Numbered from the stretch's first letter, positions 1 to 7,653 are shown. The stretch: 48,431 bases of DNA from Anaerolineae bacterium (GCA_022013685.1 JAKLPV010000224.1:1-48431), one strand, 5' to 3'. Notes: generated from the letters alone by a model not told the origin. Program-made: numbers and translations.

Positions 1-2
1 AA

Positions 3-203
3 CTAACCGGCATCGAAGGAAATCAGTGCCGCCGAGCAAGGCTTGTCAGAAATCACATCGGCTGTGCCATTTTGGTTTGGGTTCGTCTCAAACGAGTAGC
101 TCTTGAAACCAAGCGAACCATTTATCGCGTCAAGCATGACCTTTTGGACGAATATTTGCGCCAACAAATCAAATCACCCGGCGTTAAAATGTGTCTTGCG
201 TAA
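3..203 (+). pseudogene. C-terminal part of a DDE transposase (cut by window edge)
   Basis: An open frame enters from the window edge and ends at TAA 201-203. The translation contains CRRARLVRNHIGCAILVWVR and ends KSPGVKMCLA, with a basic segment TKRTIYRVKHDLLDEYLRQQ between them. This is the usual C-terminal look of one group of IS4-like DDE transposases, where a run of RNHI..A.LVWVRLK precedes a helical tail. Only about 66 residues are visible, so it could be an intact gene whose 5' part lies outside the window. The target duplication of the neighbouring IS1595-type element starts 7 bp after this stop codon. Family assignment is from memory of the motif and is moderate. Confidence 0.6.
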
Positions 204-232
204 GCCCTAAATTATAAGGCTCTTAACTGGTT

Positions 233-796
233 TCAAGGAGCTAGAAGCAAAGCAATGAGTGAGTGGAGCAAAGTTTTTCCGCGCTGCCTGACATTGTGAA
301 CAAACTCAAAGAAACCAAGATAAATCGGTAATTTTTCCTGCGAAATGCCACGATGCGGACGCAACCACGAGCGCAGCAAAGACCAAAAACCTTCCATCGT
401 GTTAACATGAACTTCGTGAAAGCCATCCCCGTTTTCGTCGCGGGCATATTCTCCAGCCGAATGGTTCACGGACTTATGTTGGTAACCCCATTCGGGTAAA
501 CGATTATAGATGTCGTACTCATCGGTATACACCATGCTGCCAGGCTTGATCACCTTGGTCATCACCGGCTTGATAGTTACTTGTTGGACGTTCGGCATCA
601 TTTCGATGTAAACATCACCATTGCGCTGGATCATGCCCAAAACTGGTGGTTTTTCACCAGCCAAGGTACCCCGTCCGCGCTTTCCTCTCAACTTTCGCCG
701 CCTGCCTTTGCGTTTTTCGCGAGCAACGATCTCAGGATGTCCTTTATGTCCAGCCGTGATGTAAACTTCATCTGCTTCAACTTCTCCACTCAGCAC
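233..796 (-). CDS. IS1595-family transposase, catalytic frame (OrfB, ISXO2-like)
   Basis: This frame carries the ISXO2-like DDE domain. The first Asp is in GEVEADEVYI, the second in VYTDEYDIYN, and the third acidic region is the NTMEGFWSLLRSWLRPHRG block, followed by the usual helical tail. The listed start is a GTG, but the frame stays open upstream through the A8 tract, reading VKKKPVVLSGEVEADE. The natural product is therefore probably an OrfA-OrfB fusion made by -1 slippage at A AAA AAA rather than by internal initiation. A simple indel in the A tract that inactivated a once single ORF is the alternative. Confidence 0.87.
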   Translation of the reverse strand: MLSGEVEADEVYITAGHKGHPEIVAREKRKGRRRKLRGKRGRGTLAGEKPPVLGMIQRNGDVYIEMMPNVQQVTIKPVMTKVIKPGSMVYTDEYDIYNRLPEWGYQHKSVNHSAGEYARDENGDGFHEVHVNTMEGFWSLLRSWLRPHRGISQEKLPIYLGFFEFVHNVRQRGKTLLHSLIALLLAP

Positions 797-1170
797 AACT
801 GGCTTTTTTTTGACACAATTCCTGTACGCAACTGGCTTGTCATCGCTTGAACATCACCTGAAGATAAATCCAGTTCTTGTCCGATTTGCTCATTCGATAG
901 GTTCAGGCCCATCAAGTACAGGCACAGTATCCAGGTTCGTAGTGGTTGATGATGGCCTTCGAAAATTGTATCGGTCAAATCATCAAATTGTTGATGACAT
1001 GTAGCACACCTATATCGTTGTCGATGGGCCTGTCGAGAGTGAAAACCACGCTTTTTCACATCACTGGAACTGCAAGCCGGACATTTTATTCCATCAGGCC
1101 AGCGCAATTGACGAATTGTTTCGTAACATTTCCGATCATCAATCAGGTTCTTGATATAAAGGGTTGTCAT
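790..1170 (-). CDS. IS1595-family transposase, N-terminal frame (OrfA)
   Basis: This 126-residue frame holds the N-terminal zinc ribbon typical of IS1595 transposases: CPAC near residues 32-35 and CATC about 25 residues later, followed by a helical region ending in LSSGDVQAMTSQLRTGI. It would bind the IS ends. Just before its stop it crosses a run of eight A residues (complement of T804-811). A -1 shift on that run continues the protein directly into the catalytic frame 233-796. On its own this frame has no catalytic DDE residues, so alone it could only act as a DNA-binding fragment. Confidence 0.85.
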   Translation of the reverse strand: MTTLYIKNLIDDRKCYETIRQLRWPDGIKCPACSSSDVKKRGFHSRQAHRQRYRCATCHQQFDDLTDTIFEGHHQPLRTWILCLYLMGLNLSNEQIGQELDLSSGDVQAMTSQLRTGIVSKKSQLC

Positions 1171-1254
1171 GCTCCAATTTTATCAACTCTCTCTCACCTC
1201 CTGAAAACCGATTAAGAGCCAATTATAAATAACTAGCCAAGGTGATGGCAACTT

Positions 1255-1581
1255 ATGAAATCGAATGAAGCGCCTAGAAATTCTATTAAGGCATCATACT
1301 TCTTCTCTCTAAGAGGGCTTTATTTTGCTGGTGCATATGTGGTACTGGTTATTTTGGCATTTTTGAAAGCAGAATCTTGTGTCTATGATTTTCTGGGCCT
1401 TTGTACTGGCATTCCAAAGGCTTCTGTTTCTTTGCCGTGGTTTGTTATTTTTGAGAACTTTTTTCATCATCAGGATTCGCTTATTTGGTTTTCTATTATC
1501 TTGAATGTAATCATGTTCTATCTTATTGGGTTAGGTTTCGAAAAATGGGCATCTAAGCGTTCAAAGAAAAGACAGGGTTAG
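1255..1581 (+). CDS. Small two-helix membrane protein, unknown function
   Basis: A 108-residue product with two clear hydrophobic segments, around residues 21-39 (GLYFAGAYVVLVILAFLKA) and 80-95 (FSIILNVIMFYLIGLG), and a strongly basic C-terminus (KWASKRSKKRQG), predicting a cytoplasmic tail. No family recognised. The gene is clearly more AT-rich than the zwf region downstream and starts 26 bp after the IS1595 target duplication, so its original promoter may have been separated from it by the insertion. It is one of three AT-rich orphan genes on this strand before zwf. Confidence 0.55.
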   Translation: MKSNEAPRNSIKASYFFSLRGLYFAGAYVVLVILAFLKAESCVYDFLGLCTGIPKASVSLPWFVIFENFFHHQDSLIWFSIILNVIMFYLIGLGFEKWASKRSKKRQG

Positions 1582-1835
1582 ATTCATAATAGAATTTTCG
1601 ATGTACATTCTCGAAATGGAAGCCCTTTGGGGCTAAAAACATCGGTCCGAAGGCGCTCGTCAAATTTTCCGAGATGACTTTCGTGCCATGAGCCACACCG
1701 CTACCGGCAGAAGTTGATGATTCCCAACAAAAAAGCCTTGGCCGATAAGCCGGTAAACCCGCAAAATGGGGAGTAAAATAATAGTTGACCTGCTACTCAT
1801 TTAAATTCTAAAACCGCTGTGGAGTTAGTGTCTTA
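1582..1835. other. Intergenic stretch with weak hairpin and one copy of a local repeat
   Basis: It holds a short hairpin around AGCCCTTTGGGGCT followed by an A run just after the small membrane gene, then a repeat copy at 1737-1799 (described separately). No ORF of note was found. The repeat ends about 36 bp before the next start codon, so it probably contributes the promoter region of the DUF4145-like gene. Confidence 0.5.
1737..1799 (+). repeat. Local intergenic repeat, copy 1
   Basis: It shares a run of roughly 63 bp at about 75-80% identity with 2657-2720. Shared blocks are TGGCC.ATAAGCC, CCGCAAAATGG and GTAAAATRATAG, then a CTCA end. Each copy lies just upstream of an AT-rich gene (36 bp here, 72 bp for copy 2). 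The GTAAAATAATAG block could serve as a -10 region, but no good -35 element is visible. Its nature (promoter cassette, small mobile repeat or recombination site) is not known. Confidence 0.7.
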
Positions 1836-2504
1836 ATGAAATGCCCCTATTGTTCAACGGAAGTACATATTCCCCGTGAAAGAAACTCTTCTGGATATTT
1901 ATCTAATCCAGACCAGATTGAAGAGTCAGGTGATGGTTTTGGAATTGCAGAAGGCTTTTGTCCGGCGTGTGGTCGCTTTGTTGTTCTTTTTTTAGAAGGA
2001 CATTATCACGAAAAGGGTGGTTTAGAAACTTATCAAGAAACCGTTATATATCCAAAATATGCTAATGCCCCTTATCTTGGTTCTGAAATCCCTAAATCGT
2101 ATAGAGATGACTTCCGAGAAGCATACGCAGTAAATGGCATTAGCCCGAAAGCAAGTGCTGCTATTAGTCGTAGGCTATTGCAGAATATTCTGCACGAAGC
2201 GTATAAAATTGAAAAGCGAAACTTACTTACCGAAATAAACGAGTTCGCACAATTACCCAACGTTCCACAACATCTTATTGAAGCAATAGATGCGGTTAGA
2301 GAGATAGGCAATTTAGCAGCACATCCAACTAAAAATGTTAACACCGGTGAAATTGTAGAAATTGAACCTCACGAAGCGGATTGGTTGCTTGAAGTTCTTT
2401 TAGAGTTGCTTGATTTTACTTTTGTACAGCCTGAAAAATTGAAAATGAGAAAAGCCGCCTTAAAAGAAAAACTCGATAGCATCAAAAATCAAACTAAACA
2501 GTAG
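1836..2504 (+). CDS. DUF4145-like protein with N-terminal zinc knuckles
   Basis: This 222-residue protein has two CxxC pairs near the N-terminus (MKCPYC and GFCPACG), predicting a zinc-binding head. It then has a helical domain with SPKASAAISRRLLQNILHEA and a later REIGNLAAHPTKNVNTGEIV block. That second half matches my memory of DUF4145 proteins, which often accompany restriction or defence genes and may bind nucleic acid. The C-terminus is a charged helix. The gene is AT-rich, preceded by repeat copy 1 and followed by a strong terminator, so it forms its own transcription unit. No partner defence gene is next to it. Confidence 0.75.
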   Translation: MKCPYCSTEVHIPRERNSSGYLSNPDQIEESGDGFGIAEGFCPACGRFVVLFLEGHYHEKGGLETYQETVIYPKYANAPYLGSEIPKSYRDDFREAYAVNGISPKASAAISRRLLQNILHEAYKIEKRNLLTEINEFAQLPNVPQHLIEAIDAVREIGNLAAHPTKNVNTGEIVEIEPHEADWLLEVLLELLDFTFVQPEKLKMRKAALKEKLDSIKNQTKQ

Positions 2505-2566
2505 TCTCCGAAAACTGCCGCCAACCGATTAACAGCAGTGTCAAGGGATGAGCAAAAAAGTGAATG

Positions 2567-2608
2567 AAAAAGGCCTCGCATCTGGAAAAAGATGTCAGGC
2601 CTTTTTTT
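2567..2608. terminator. Strong bidirectional terminator
   Basis: The stem AAAAAGGCCT / AGGCCTTTTTTT encloses a second stem CATCT/AGATG and a small loop. The A and T runs on both sides make it usable in both directions. It closes the DUF4145-like gene. Confidence 0.85.
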
Positions 2609-2656
2609 GTTGTCATCATGAAACAGCAAAATCCCGGCAGGGCGCTTCGCAAAATC

Positions 2657-2720
2657 CCTGGCCCATAAGCCGTTAATCCGCAAAATGGCGGGTAAAATGA
2701 TAGCTGGGCTGGCTAACTCA
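2657..2720 (+). repeat. Local intergenic repeat, copy 2
   Basis: This is the second copy of the repeat at 1737-1799. It sits between the terminator of the DUF4145-like gene and the Roadblock/LC7 gene. The rest of the 288-bp gap 2505-2792 holds the terminator and no ORF of note. Confidence 0.7.
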
Positions 2721-2792
2721 GAGTTCTTTTATGAAGGTTTTGGGTTTTATTTCAACAAGTTCCAAGGAACTATTCCGTCAAGATGATATCCA

Positions 2793-3188
2793 ATGATCAA
2801 GAAGCTGTTCGGAAGCAAAGCCGATTCGCTACCAGAGAAAATACCTGATCGCGCACATTTGGAACGTTTATTAGCTGAGGTTGCTCTTGACATACCCCAA
2901 ATTGAATGGATTGCCCTTGTAAAATCCAATGGAATGTTTATCGGCTCTTTTCCATCAAAGCCAGGTGTGGAAACAGATAGAATTTCTGCAATGAGTGCAG
3001 CAATGTATTCGCTAGGCGAACGAATTGCATCTGAACTTAATAACGGGAATATGCAGTACACTTTTGCTTTTGGGACTCATCATGATTCTCCTCCGATAGG
3101 TGAAAACCTATTGGAAAGTAACATCTTTCTTGATGCAACGTTTGTTCGTAAAGTAACATTTTACGTGATGCAATTCCAATCCCCTTAA
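2793..3188 (+). CDS. Roadblock/LC7-domain protein
   Basis: This 131-residue protein contains a Roadblock/LC7 fold: the segment IEWIALVKSNGMFIGSFPS followed by an alanine-rich helix (ISAMSAAMYSLGERIASELN) and a strand region around MQYTFAFG. In bacteria such proteins commonly partner with MglA-like small GTPases or act as dimeric regulatory modules. No GTPase gene is visible here, so the partner is unknown. The N-terminal 25 residues are basic and outside the domain. The ATG at 2793 is used because the nearby upstream ATG is in another frame. AT-rich like its neighbours. Confidence 0.78.
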   Translation: MIKKLFGSKADSLPEKIPDRAHLERLLAEVALDIPQIEWIALVKSNGMFIGSFPSKPGVETDRISAMSAAMYSLGERIASELNNGNMQYTFAFGTHHDSPPIGENLLESNIFLDATFVRKVTFYVMQFQSP

Positions 3189-3289
3189 TAAAAATATTCG
3201 CAGATTATAATTGCAGCGGCTATCGCCTCGTCTGCGACTGAATAATGCGCCATTTAACGGCATTTTCCCGGCTGTTTGGGGTGGCGTAT

Positions 3290-3318
3290 TTGCTGGTGCG
3301 CAAAATTATTCGTATAAT
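3290..3318 (+). promoter_or_regulatory. Probable sigma-A promoter of the zwf unit
   Basis: -35 TTGCTG at 3290-3295, a 17-bp spacer, and a perfect -10 TATAAT at 3313-3318. It lies 27 bp before the start of a 36-codon leader ORF and 134 bp before zwf. Confidence 0.75.
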
Positions 3319-3345
3319 AGCGGCAGAAACCAAAGGAGATTTTTA

Positions 3346-3456
3346 ATGGATGTTTTACTGGTTGGATTTGAAAAAATAAGCACAGAAGACATGTCGCGCA
3401 GATTAATTGGCAGCGGGCATTGCCCGACAGCCGTGGTTAAAAAGGCGCGATTATGA
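3346..3456 (+). CDS. 36-codon leader ORF overlapping the zwf start (possible gnd remnant)
   Basis: The ATG at 3346 follows a good ribosome site AAAGGAG at 3332-3338. The frame ends in TTATGA, so its stop overlaps the zwf ATG by two bases; zwf itself has only a weak ribosome site, which suggests translational coupling. The product starts [20 protein letters not shown] and continues IGSGHC. This resembles the N-terminus of decarboxylating 6-phosphogluconate dehydrogenase (MxxGxxGLGxMGxNMxRRLxxxGH), a gene often found next to zwf, but the Rossmann glycines are lost. It is either a decayed gnd 5' end or a regulatory leader; the resemblance is by eye only. Confidence 0.6.
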   Translation: MDVLLVGFEKISTEDMSRRLIGSGHCPTAVVKKARL

Positions 3457-4910
3457 GCGACGCCTGCCAGGCCACCAGCATTGTCATCTTTGGCGCATCC
3501 GGAGACCTGACTTGGCGCAAGCTCATCCCGGCACTGTACAACAATTTCAAGAAAGGCCGGCTTTCGGAATGCGCCAGTGTGGTTGGCTTTGCCCGCCGCG
3601 ATTATACAGATGACAGCTTCCGCGCCCACTTACGCGAAGGCGTCTCCCAGTTCAGCCCGGAAACTTTTGACCCGGCCGTATGGGAGAAGTTTGCCGCCCT
3701 GATCCGTTATTTCCAGGGCAATCTCGACCAGCCCGCCGACTTCCCACGTCTGGAAGCATCCCTGCGTACCCTTGAAGACGGCCCTGCCAACCGCCTCTAT
3801 TACCTGGCCACCGCACCAGAATTTTACGCCCCCATCGCTGGCTATCTCGGCGCGGCGGGCATGTCGCGCGACGATGAAGTTTACGGCGCATGGCGCCGCA
3901 TCATCATCGAAAAACCTTTCGGGCACGACCTCGCTTCGGCCCAGGAACTCAATCACGCTGTCCATGCCGCTTTTGATGAGCGCCAGGTTTACCGCATTGA
4001 CCACTATCTCGGCAAGGAAACTTCGCAGAACACTTTGTTTTTCCGTTTTGCCAACACCATTTTCGAGCCTGTCTGGAACCGGCGCTACGTCAGCAATGTC
4101 CAGATCACCGTCGCCGAAAGCGTGGATGTGGGCGGACGCGCCGGGTATTATGATACGTCTGGTGTGGTGCGCGATATGTTCCAAAACCACCTGTTCCAAC
4201 TGTTGGCGCTGGTGGCGATGGAGCCGCCCGCCTCCTTCAATGCTGACGCGGTGCGTAACGAAAAGGTCAAGGTTTTCCAGAGCATTCGTCCGATTGCGCT
4301 CTCTGACACTGTCCGCGCTCAATATGAAGACTATCGCCAGGCGCAGGGCGTTGACCCCGATTCGCAGACCCCCACCTACGCCGCGCTCAAACTCTTTATC
4401 GACAACTGGCGCTGGAAAGGCGTACCGTTTTACTTGCGTTCCGGCAAGGCGCTCCAGCGTAAGACATCCGAAATCATCATCGAATTCCAGCGTCCGCCGC
4501 ACATGATGTTCGATATGCCTGAAAATAGTGATTTCAGCGCCAACTTCCTGGCGCTCACAATCCAGCCAGACGAGGGCATTCACTTGCGTTTTGAAGCCAA
4601 AGTGCCCGATTCAGACCAGGAGATGCGCTCGGTGGACATGGATTTCCACTATCGGGATTCGTTCAAAGACCGCAGCCTGCCTGAAGCCTATGAGCGCCTG
4701 CTGCTCGAGGCCCTGGACGGGGATGCTTCGCTCTTTACCCGCTCCGACGGGATCGAAGCCTCCTGGCAAGTGATCGACCCCGTTATCCATGGCTGGACGG
4801 AACAAAACAACCCGCCGCTTGTATCCTATAAACGAGGCGATTGGGGCCCTGCCGAAGCGGATTCCCTGCTTGGCCGCGATGGTCATGTCTGGCGGCTGGG
4901 GCATGAGTAA
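3453..4910 (+). CDS. zwf: Glucose-6-phosphate 1-dehydrogenase
   Basis: This 485-residue enzyme oxidises glucose-6-phosphate to 6-phosphogluconolactone with NAD(P)+, the entry step of the oxidative pentose phosphate pathway. The N-terminal nucleotide-binding motif [10 protein letters not shown] is at residues 14-23, and the substrate-binding signature RIDHYLGKE at 181-189. The length is normal for the family and the C-terminal beta-sheet domain is complete. The start at 3453 overlaps the stop of a short leader ORF. No gnd or pgl gene follows, so the rest of the pathway must be encoded elsewhere. A lipoprotein gene follows after 23 bp and may be cotranscribed. Confidence 0.97.
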   Translation: MSDACQATSIVIFGASGDLTWRKLIPALYNNFKKGRLSECASVVGFARRDYTDDSFRAHLREGVSQFSPETFDPAVWEKFAALIRYFQGNLDQPADFPRLEASLRTLEDGPANRLYYLATAPEFYAPIAGYLGAAGMSRDDEVYGAWRRIIIEKPFGHDLASAQELNHAVHAAFDERQVYRIDHYLGKETSQNTLFFRFANTIFEPVWNRRYVSNVQITVAESVDVGGRAGYYDTSGVVRDMFQNHLFQLLALVAMEPPASFNADAVRNEKVKVFQSIRPIALSDTVRAQYEDYRQAQGVDPDSQTPTYAALKLFIDNWRWKGVPFYLRSGKALQRKTSEIIIEFQRPPHMMFDMPENSDFSANFLALTIQPDEGIHLRFEAKVPDSDQEMRSVDMDFHYRDSFKDRSLPEAYERLLLEALDGDASLFTRSDGIEASWQVIDPVIHGWTEQNNPPLVSYKRGDWGPAEADSLLGRDGHVWRLGHE

Positions 4911-4933
4911 ATAAAACTGGATGAGGAGAATAC

Positions 4934-6376
4934 ATGAAATTCAAACTACCCCCTGTCTTGATTGCTGTATTTGTGTTGGCTCTGGCCAGCCTCGCTTGCC
5001 AGGCGCTGGCCGCAGACGCACCCGCGGATTCCGCCCCGCCTGTTGCTACCATCGCAGACACAAGTGAAGATTCATCAACGGATTCGCCCCGCTCTCCAGT
5101 TGACGCTGATGCCCTGGCCATGCCTGAACCCGTCCAATCGCAGGGTGCAGGCATGGCTTGTTTTGGCTTGCGCGCCGGAGGCCTGACCTGCCTGGACGAA
5201 AACGGTTGGCAAACCTTTACCACTGCCAACTCTGGTTTGCCGACTGATTATTTGAGCGCCGGCGGATTATGCCCCGACGGACGAATTGTGATTGCGCACT
5301 ATGAAGGCCTGAGCCTCTTCGATGGGGTCAACTGGGAGAATATCCCTGAAACCAGCAACTACAGCAGTGCTGATGCTGTTGCTTGCGCGGCGGATGGCAG
5401 TTTGTGGGTGGCGCATTTCCAGGGTGTTAGCCGCTATGCCAACGGAGAATGGACAACCTACGCATCAGCGCTGCTGGCGACTGGCGAATCTGCCAACGAA
5501 TTGGTCTATGATGTTGCCGTTTCGTCAGATGGTCGTGTGTGGGCAGTCACATCGCGCAGCGTGGCCGTTTTCGAAAATGACGAGTGGGATGTTTTTCAAC
5601 AAGGACAGGGCTTTACAGAGAGCGTTTTCTTCAACGAACTGACACTCGATTCGCTTGAGCGTCCCTGGGCCGGGTTGAGCAGCGGAGCCGCTGTTTATGA
5701 CGGCAACTGGAAAATGGTCAACAAACCTGGCTACAGCAGTCCCAGCAGCATGGTATTCGATGCCGCGGGCAATCTTTGGATCGGCACAATCAGCGGCGGC
5801 GTATCCATGTATAACGGCAACGCCTGGGTTGATTTCAACCGCAAACTGGAAAGCCTGCCTTCCGACAACATCCAGGACCTGGCCGCAGACAGCCTGGGGC
5901 GGGTCTGGGTGGCGACCACCTACGGACTGGTGATCATCGATGGCGACAACAGTCAAACCTATCGTATGGAAAACTCAGCCGTGGGCGATAATGAGATCGA
6001 ATTTGTTGTCGTGGTCAAAGATGGACCAGCCTTGCCGGCCACAACTGTCCAGCAGCCTGGCTCGATGACCGGCAAACTGGAAAAAGATGACGGCACACCC
6101 TTGTCAGGGATGCGTGTCGAAATTTGCGTTGAAAGTCTGGGCTCCCAGTTCTCAGGCGAAACGCCCTGTTCCGACCAGCCATTCTTCTTGTCTACCGAGA
6201 CCGACGCCAGTGGTGTTTTCGCATTTGAGAATATCCCGGTTGGGTATTATGTTTTGGTGGCTGAAACTGGCGACGGTTGGGCGCAACTGACCACAGAGTT
6301 TGGGATTGGTTCTGAGCGCACCCCGATCCTTGCTGGTGAGAGCTATGACATTGGCACGTTGACCCTCGAAGAGTAG
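4934..6376 (+). CDS. Lipoprotein with two-component-regulator-type propeller and Cna-B-like C-terminal domain
   Basis: This 480-residue protein has a lipobox LASLAC with Cys22 as the lipidated residue, so it is an exported surface lipoprotein. A Pro/Ala/Ser-rich linker follows. Residues about 70-355 contain repeated blades of the type DGSLWVAHFQGVSRY and GNLWIGTISGGVSMYNGNAW, as in regulator-propeller sensors. The C-terminal 110 residues (GSMTGKLEKDDGTPLSGMRV, then FENIPVGYYVLVAET) look like a carboxypeptidase-regulatory or Cna-B type beta sandwich. It has no kinase domain, so it is an extracellular binding or structural protein. The ribosome site GAGGAGA precedes the ATG. Confidence 0.82.
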   Translation: MKFKLPPVLIAVFVLALASLACQALAADAPADSAPPVATIADTSEDSSTDSPRSPVDADALAMPEPVQSQGAGMACFGLRAGGLTCLDENGWQTFTTANSGLPTDYLSAGGLCPDGRIVIAHYEGLSLFDGVNWENIPETSNYSSADAVACAADGSLWVAHFQGVSRYANGEWTTYASALLATGESANELVYDVAVSSDGRVWAVTSRSVAVFENDEWDVFQQGQGFTESVFFNELTLDSLERPWAGLSSGAAVYDGNWKMVNKPGYSSPSSMVFDAAGNLWIGTISGGVSMYNGNAWVDFNRKLESLPSDNIQDLAADSLGRVWVATTYGLVIIDGDNSQTYRMENSAVGDNEIEFVVVVKDGPALPATTVQQPGSMTGKLEKDDGTPLSGMRVEICVESLGSQFSGETPCSDQPFFLSTETDASGVFAFENIPVGYYVLVAETGDGWAQLTTEFGIGSERTPILAGESYDIGTLTLEE

Positions 6377-6412
6377 CAAACCTGCCCGATCGTGCTGACT
6401 TTAAGTAAAAGG

Positions 6413-6457
6413 ATATTTCTCCCAAATCGCCAGAAGGCGCGAATTTGGGAGAAATAT
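6413..6457. terminator. Bidirectional terminator between convergent genes
   Basis: A perfect 15-bp stem (6413-6427 with 6443-6457, arm ATATTTCTCCCAAAT) encloses a loop with an inner CGCC/GGCG pairing. It lies between the propeller lipoprotein and the convergent RIO kinase gene and should serve both. Confidence 0.85.
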
Positions 6458-6458
6458 T

Positions 6459-7475
6459 TTAACGACCACGTTTCTGCTCCAGCCAGAGTGAGCGGTCTTT
6501 GGGATTTTCGGCATCGAGCAGGAGCGGGTGAATCTCATCCTGCACACGGTAGCCGTGCTTCGTCCACAGATCGGATGCCAGTTTGCGCGGTTGGCTTGTG
6601 ACGCCCATGCGGGCAAAATACTCGCAGACGCGGGCAACGTCGCGTTCGAAGATGCGGTAGGCATTGCGATTCCCGAGCGGCGAGACAACCTGTGGAAAGT
6701 CAATCAGGGTCATGTCGCCTTCCCAGTAGAGAATGTTGTAGGCCGACAAATCGCCATGCACGCGCTGGTGGGCCAGCAGGATGTTGAGATTGGCTAACAG
6801 GCGCTCAAACAGGGTGCGGGCTTCGGCCTTGTCCAGTCTGATTTCGCTCAGGGCCGGGGCTGGCTCGGCCAAATCTCCGATGTAGTCCATCAGGATGGCA
6901 TTGTTCGCCATCTCGTACGGGCGCGGCACATCGGCTCCGGCCTCGAACAGAGACTGGAGCGTGCTGAACTCGTAGGAGATCCATGACTGGTGACGAAGCT
7001 GCTCCCCGTAAGTGGTGCGTTTGGCGATAGCGTGCAGGGCCCCGTCATCGATCAACTGTTTGCCTTCGGCATCCAGCTCGGCGCGACCTTCGCGGTAAAG
7101 ATGGTCTTGCTTGAGATTGCGCAGGGTGCGAGGGCGGTAAACCTTGACCGCCAGCAAATCGGCTTCGACCGCCTCGCCGGCCCTGCACAGGTAGACAGAG
7201 GCCTCCTTGCCGCCCCTGACCTTGCGCAGTACGTCAGAAATCCAGAGATGTTCGTAGAAGGCGCCAAGCGAATCGAGCAGCCAGGCTTCCTCGAAGCGCG
7301 CAGCATGATAGGTGAATTGGAAGGAAGCGCGCGAGTCATCCTGCTTGTGCAGAAAAACCTGCTCGCTGGATTTCATCGATTTGGGATGCCGGCGTTGGAA
7401 ACGCTCGTTGCCACGTTCGTCGAGATCGAAATCATCGAGGTCTTCGTAAAAGTTGTAGGTGTTTTTGCTCTTCAT
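6459..7475 (-). CDS. RIO-type protein kinase (RIO1-like)
   Basis: With the ATG at 7475 the product has 338 residues. It has the RIO nucleotide loop RGGKEASVYL (87-96), a catalytic lysine in LAVKVYR (K111), the catalytic loop HGDLSAYN (240-247) and the metal-binding IDFPQ (258-262). These are the hallmark RIO kinase motifs, so it should be an active Ser/Thr kinase or ATPase; in archaea and eukaryotes the family acts in ribosome maturation, while its bacterial role is not defined. A TTG further upstream (7520) gives a longer frame but runs through a terminator hairpin, so I prefer 7475. A 20-codon peptide gene and two terminator-like hairpins lie directly upstream. Confidence 0.9.
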   Translation of the reverse strand: MKSKNTYNFYEDLDDFDLDERGNERFQRRHPKSMKSSEQVFLHKQDDSRASFQFTYHAARFEEAWLLDSLGAFYEHLWISDVLRKVRGGKEASVYLCRAGEAVEADLLAVKVYRPRTLRNLKQDHLYREGRAELDAEGKQLIDDGALHAIAKRTTYGEQLRHQSWISYEFSTLQSLFEAGADVPRPYEMANNAILMDYIGDLAEPAPALSEIRLDKAEARTLFERLLANLNILLAHQRVHGDLSAYNILYWEGDMTLIDFPQVVSPLGNRNAYRIFERDVARVCEYFARMGVTSQPRKLASDLWTKHGYRVQDEIHPLLLDAENPKDRSLWLEQKRGR

Positions 7476-7510
7476 GATAGTTGTTTTATTTTGAAATTTA
7501 AAAAGAAAAA

Positions 7511-7528
7511 CCGCAGGCAAGCCTGCGG
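7511..7528 (-). terminator. Terminator hairpin 2 before the RIO kinase gene
   Basis: Perfect inverted repeat CCGCAGGCAAGCCTGCGG. On the minus strand it is followed by TTTTTCTTTTT. It stands 36 bp before the RIO kinase ATG, so it could act as an attenuator of that gene as well as a terminator of the peptide unit. Confidence 0.75.
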
Positions 7529-7546
7529 TCAGTGGGCAAAAGAAAA

Positions 7547-7571
7547 GCCGCAGGCAAAACGCACCTGCGGC
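7547..7571 (-). terminator. Terminator hairpin 1 behind the 20-residue peptide gene
   Basis: The stem GCCGCAGG / CCTGCGGC (7547-7554 and 7564-7571) has a 9-base loop and is followed on the minus strand by TTTTCTTTT. Its stem is nearly identical to that of the next hairpin at 7511-7528, so the two could also pair alternatively with each other. Confidence 0.75.
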
Positions 7572-7590
7572 AAAACATTAAAACAACCGG

Positions 7591-7653
7591 CTAAACCGGA
7601 TCAGTTTCCACAGGAGGCGTGAACTTGGTGGTATTTTGAGAGATGACTTTCAT
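7591..7653 (-). CDS. 20-residue peptide with its own promoter and strong ribosome site
   Basis: ATG at 7653 to TAG at 7591-7593 gives MKVISQNTTKFTPPVETDPV. It is preceded by a full Shine-Dalgarno AGGAGGT (complement of 7663-7669) at 9-base spacing and by a near-consensus promoter at 7697-7725. Two terminator-like hairpins follow. This makes it a convincing small transcription unit. It could be a leader peptide controlling the RIO kinase gene (its PPV step is a known slow site for ribosomes without EF-P), a small functional peptide, or a precursor peptide. No modifying enzyme gene is near. The function is unknown. Confidence 0.65.
   Translation of the reverse strand: MKVISQNTTKFTPPVETDPV

Larger units (their letters stand above)
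210..1228 (-). mobile_element. IS1595-family insertion sequence with 8-bp target duplication
   Basis: The element itself spans 218-1220 (1003 bp). Its terminal inverted repeats are 218-240 and 1198-1220, both starting GGCTCTTAA when read inward, with 19 of 23 positions matching. It is flanked by a perfect 8-bp direct repeat AATTATAA at 210-217 and 1221-1228, which is the target-site duplication length known for the IS1595 family. It carries a minus-strand transposase in two overlapping frames. The intact ends and duplication point to a recent insertion. It has landed just behind another transposase gene. Confidence 0.93.

Noticed and set aside
1737..2720. Integron attC sites for the AT-rich cassettes
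   Set aside because: The repeats do not contain a proper GTTRRRY / RYYYAAC pair with the expected symmetry, and no integrase is in the window.
3630..4583. 317-residue ORF opposite to zwf
   Set aside because: It lies wholly within zwf on the other strand, has no ribosome site or recognisable domain, and is a by-product of the codon pattern of zwf.
7500..7600. CRISPR-like array from repeated CCGCAGG units
   Set aside because: The repeats are inverted stems followed by T runs on the minus strand, i.e. terminators, with no regular spacer length.
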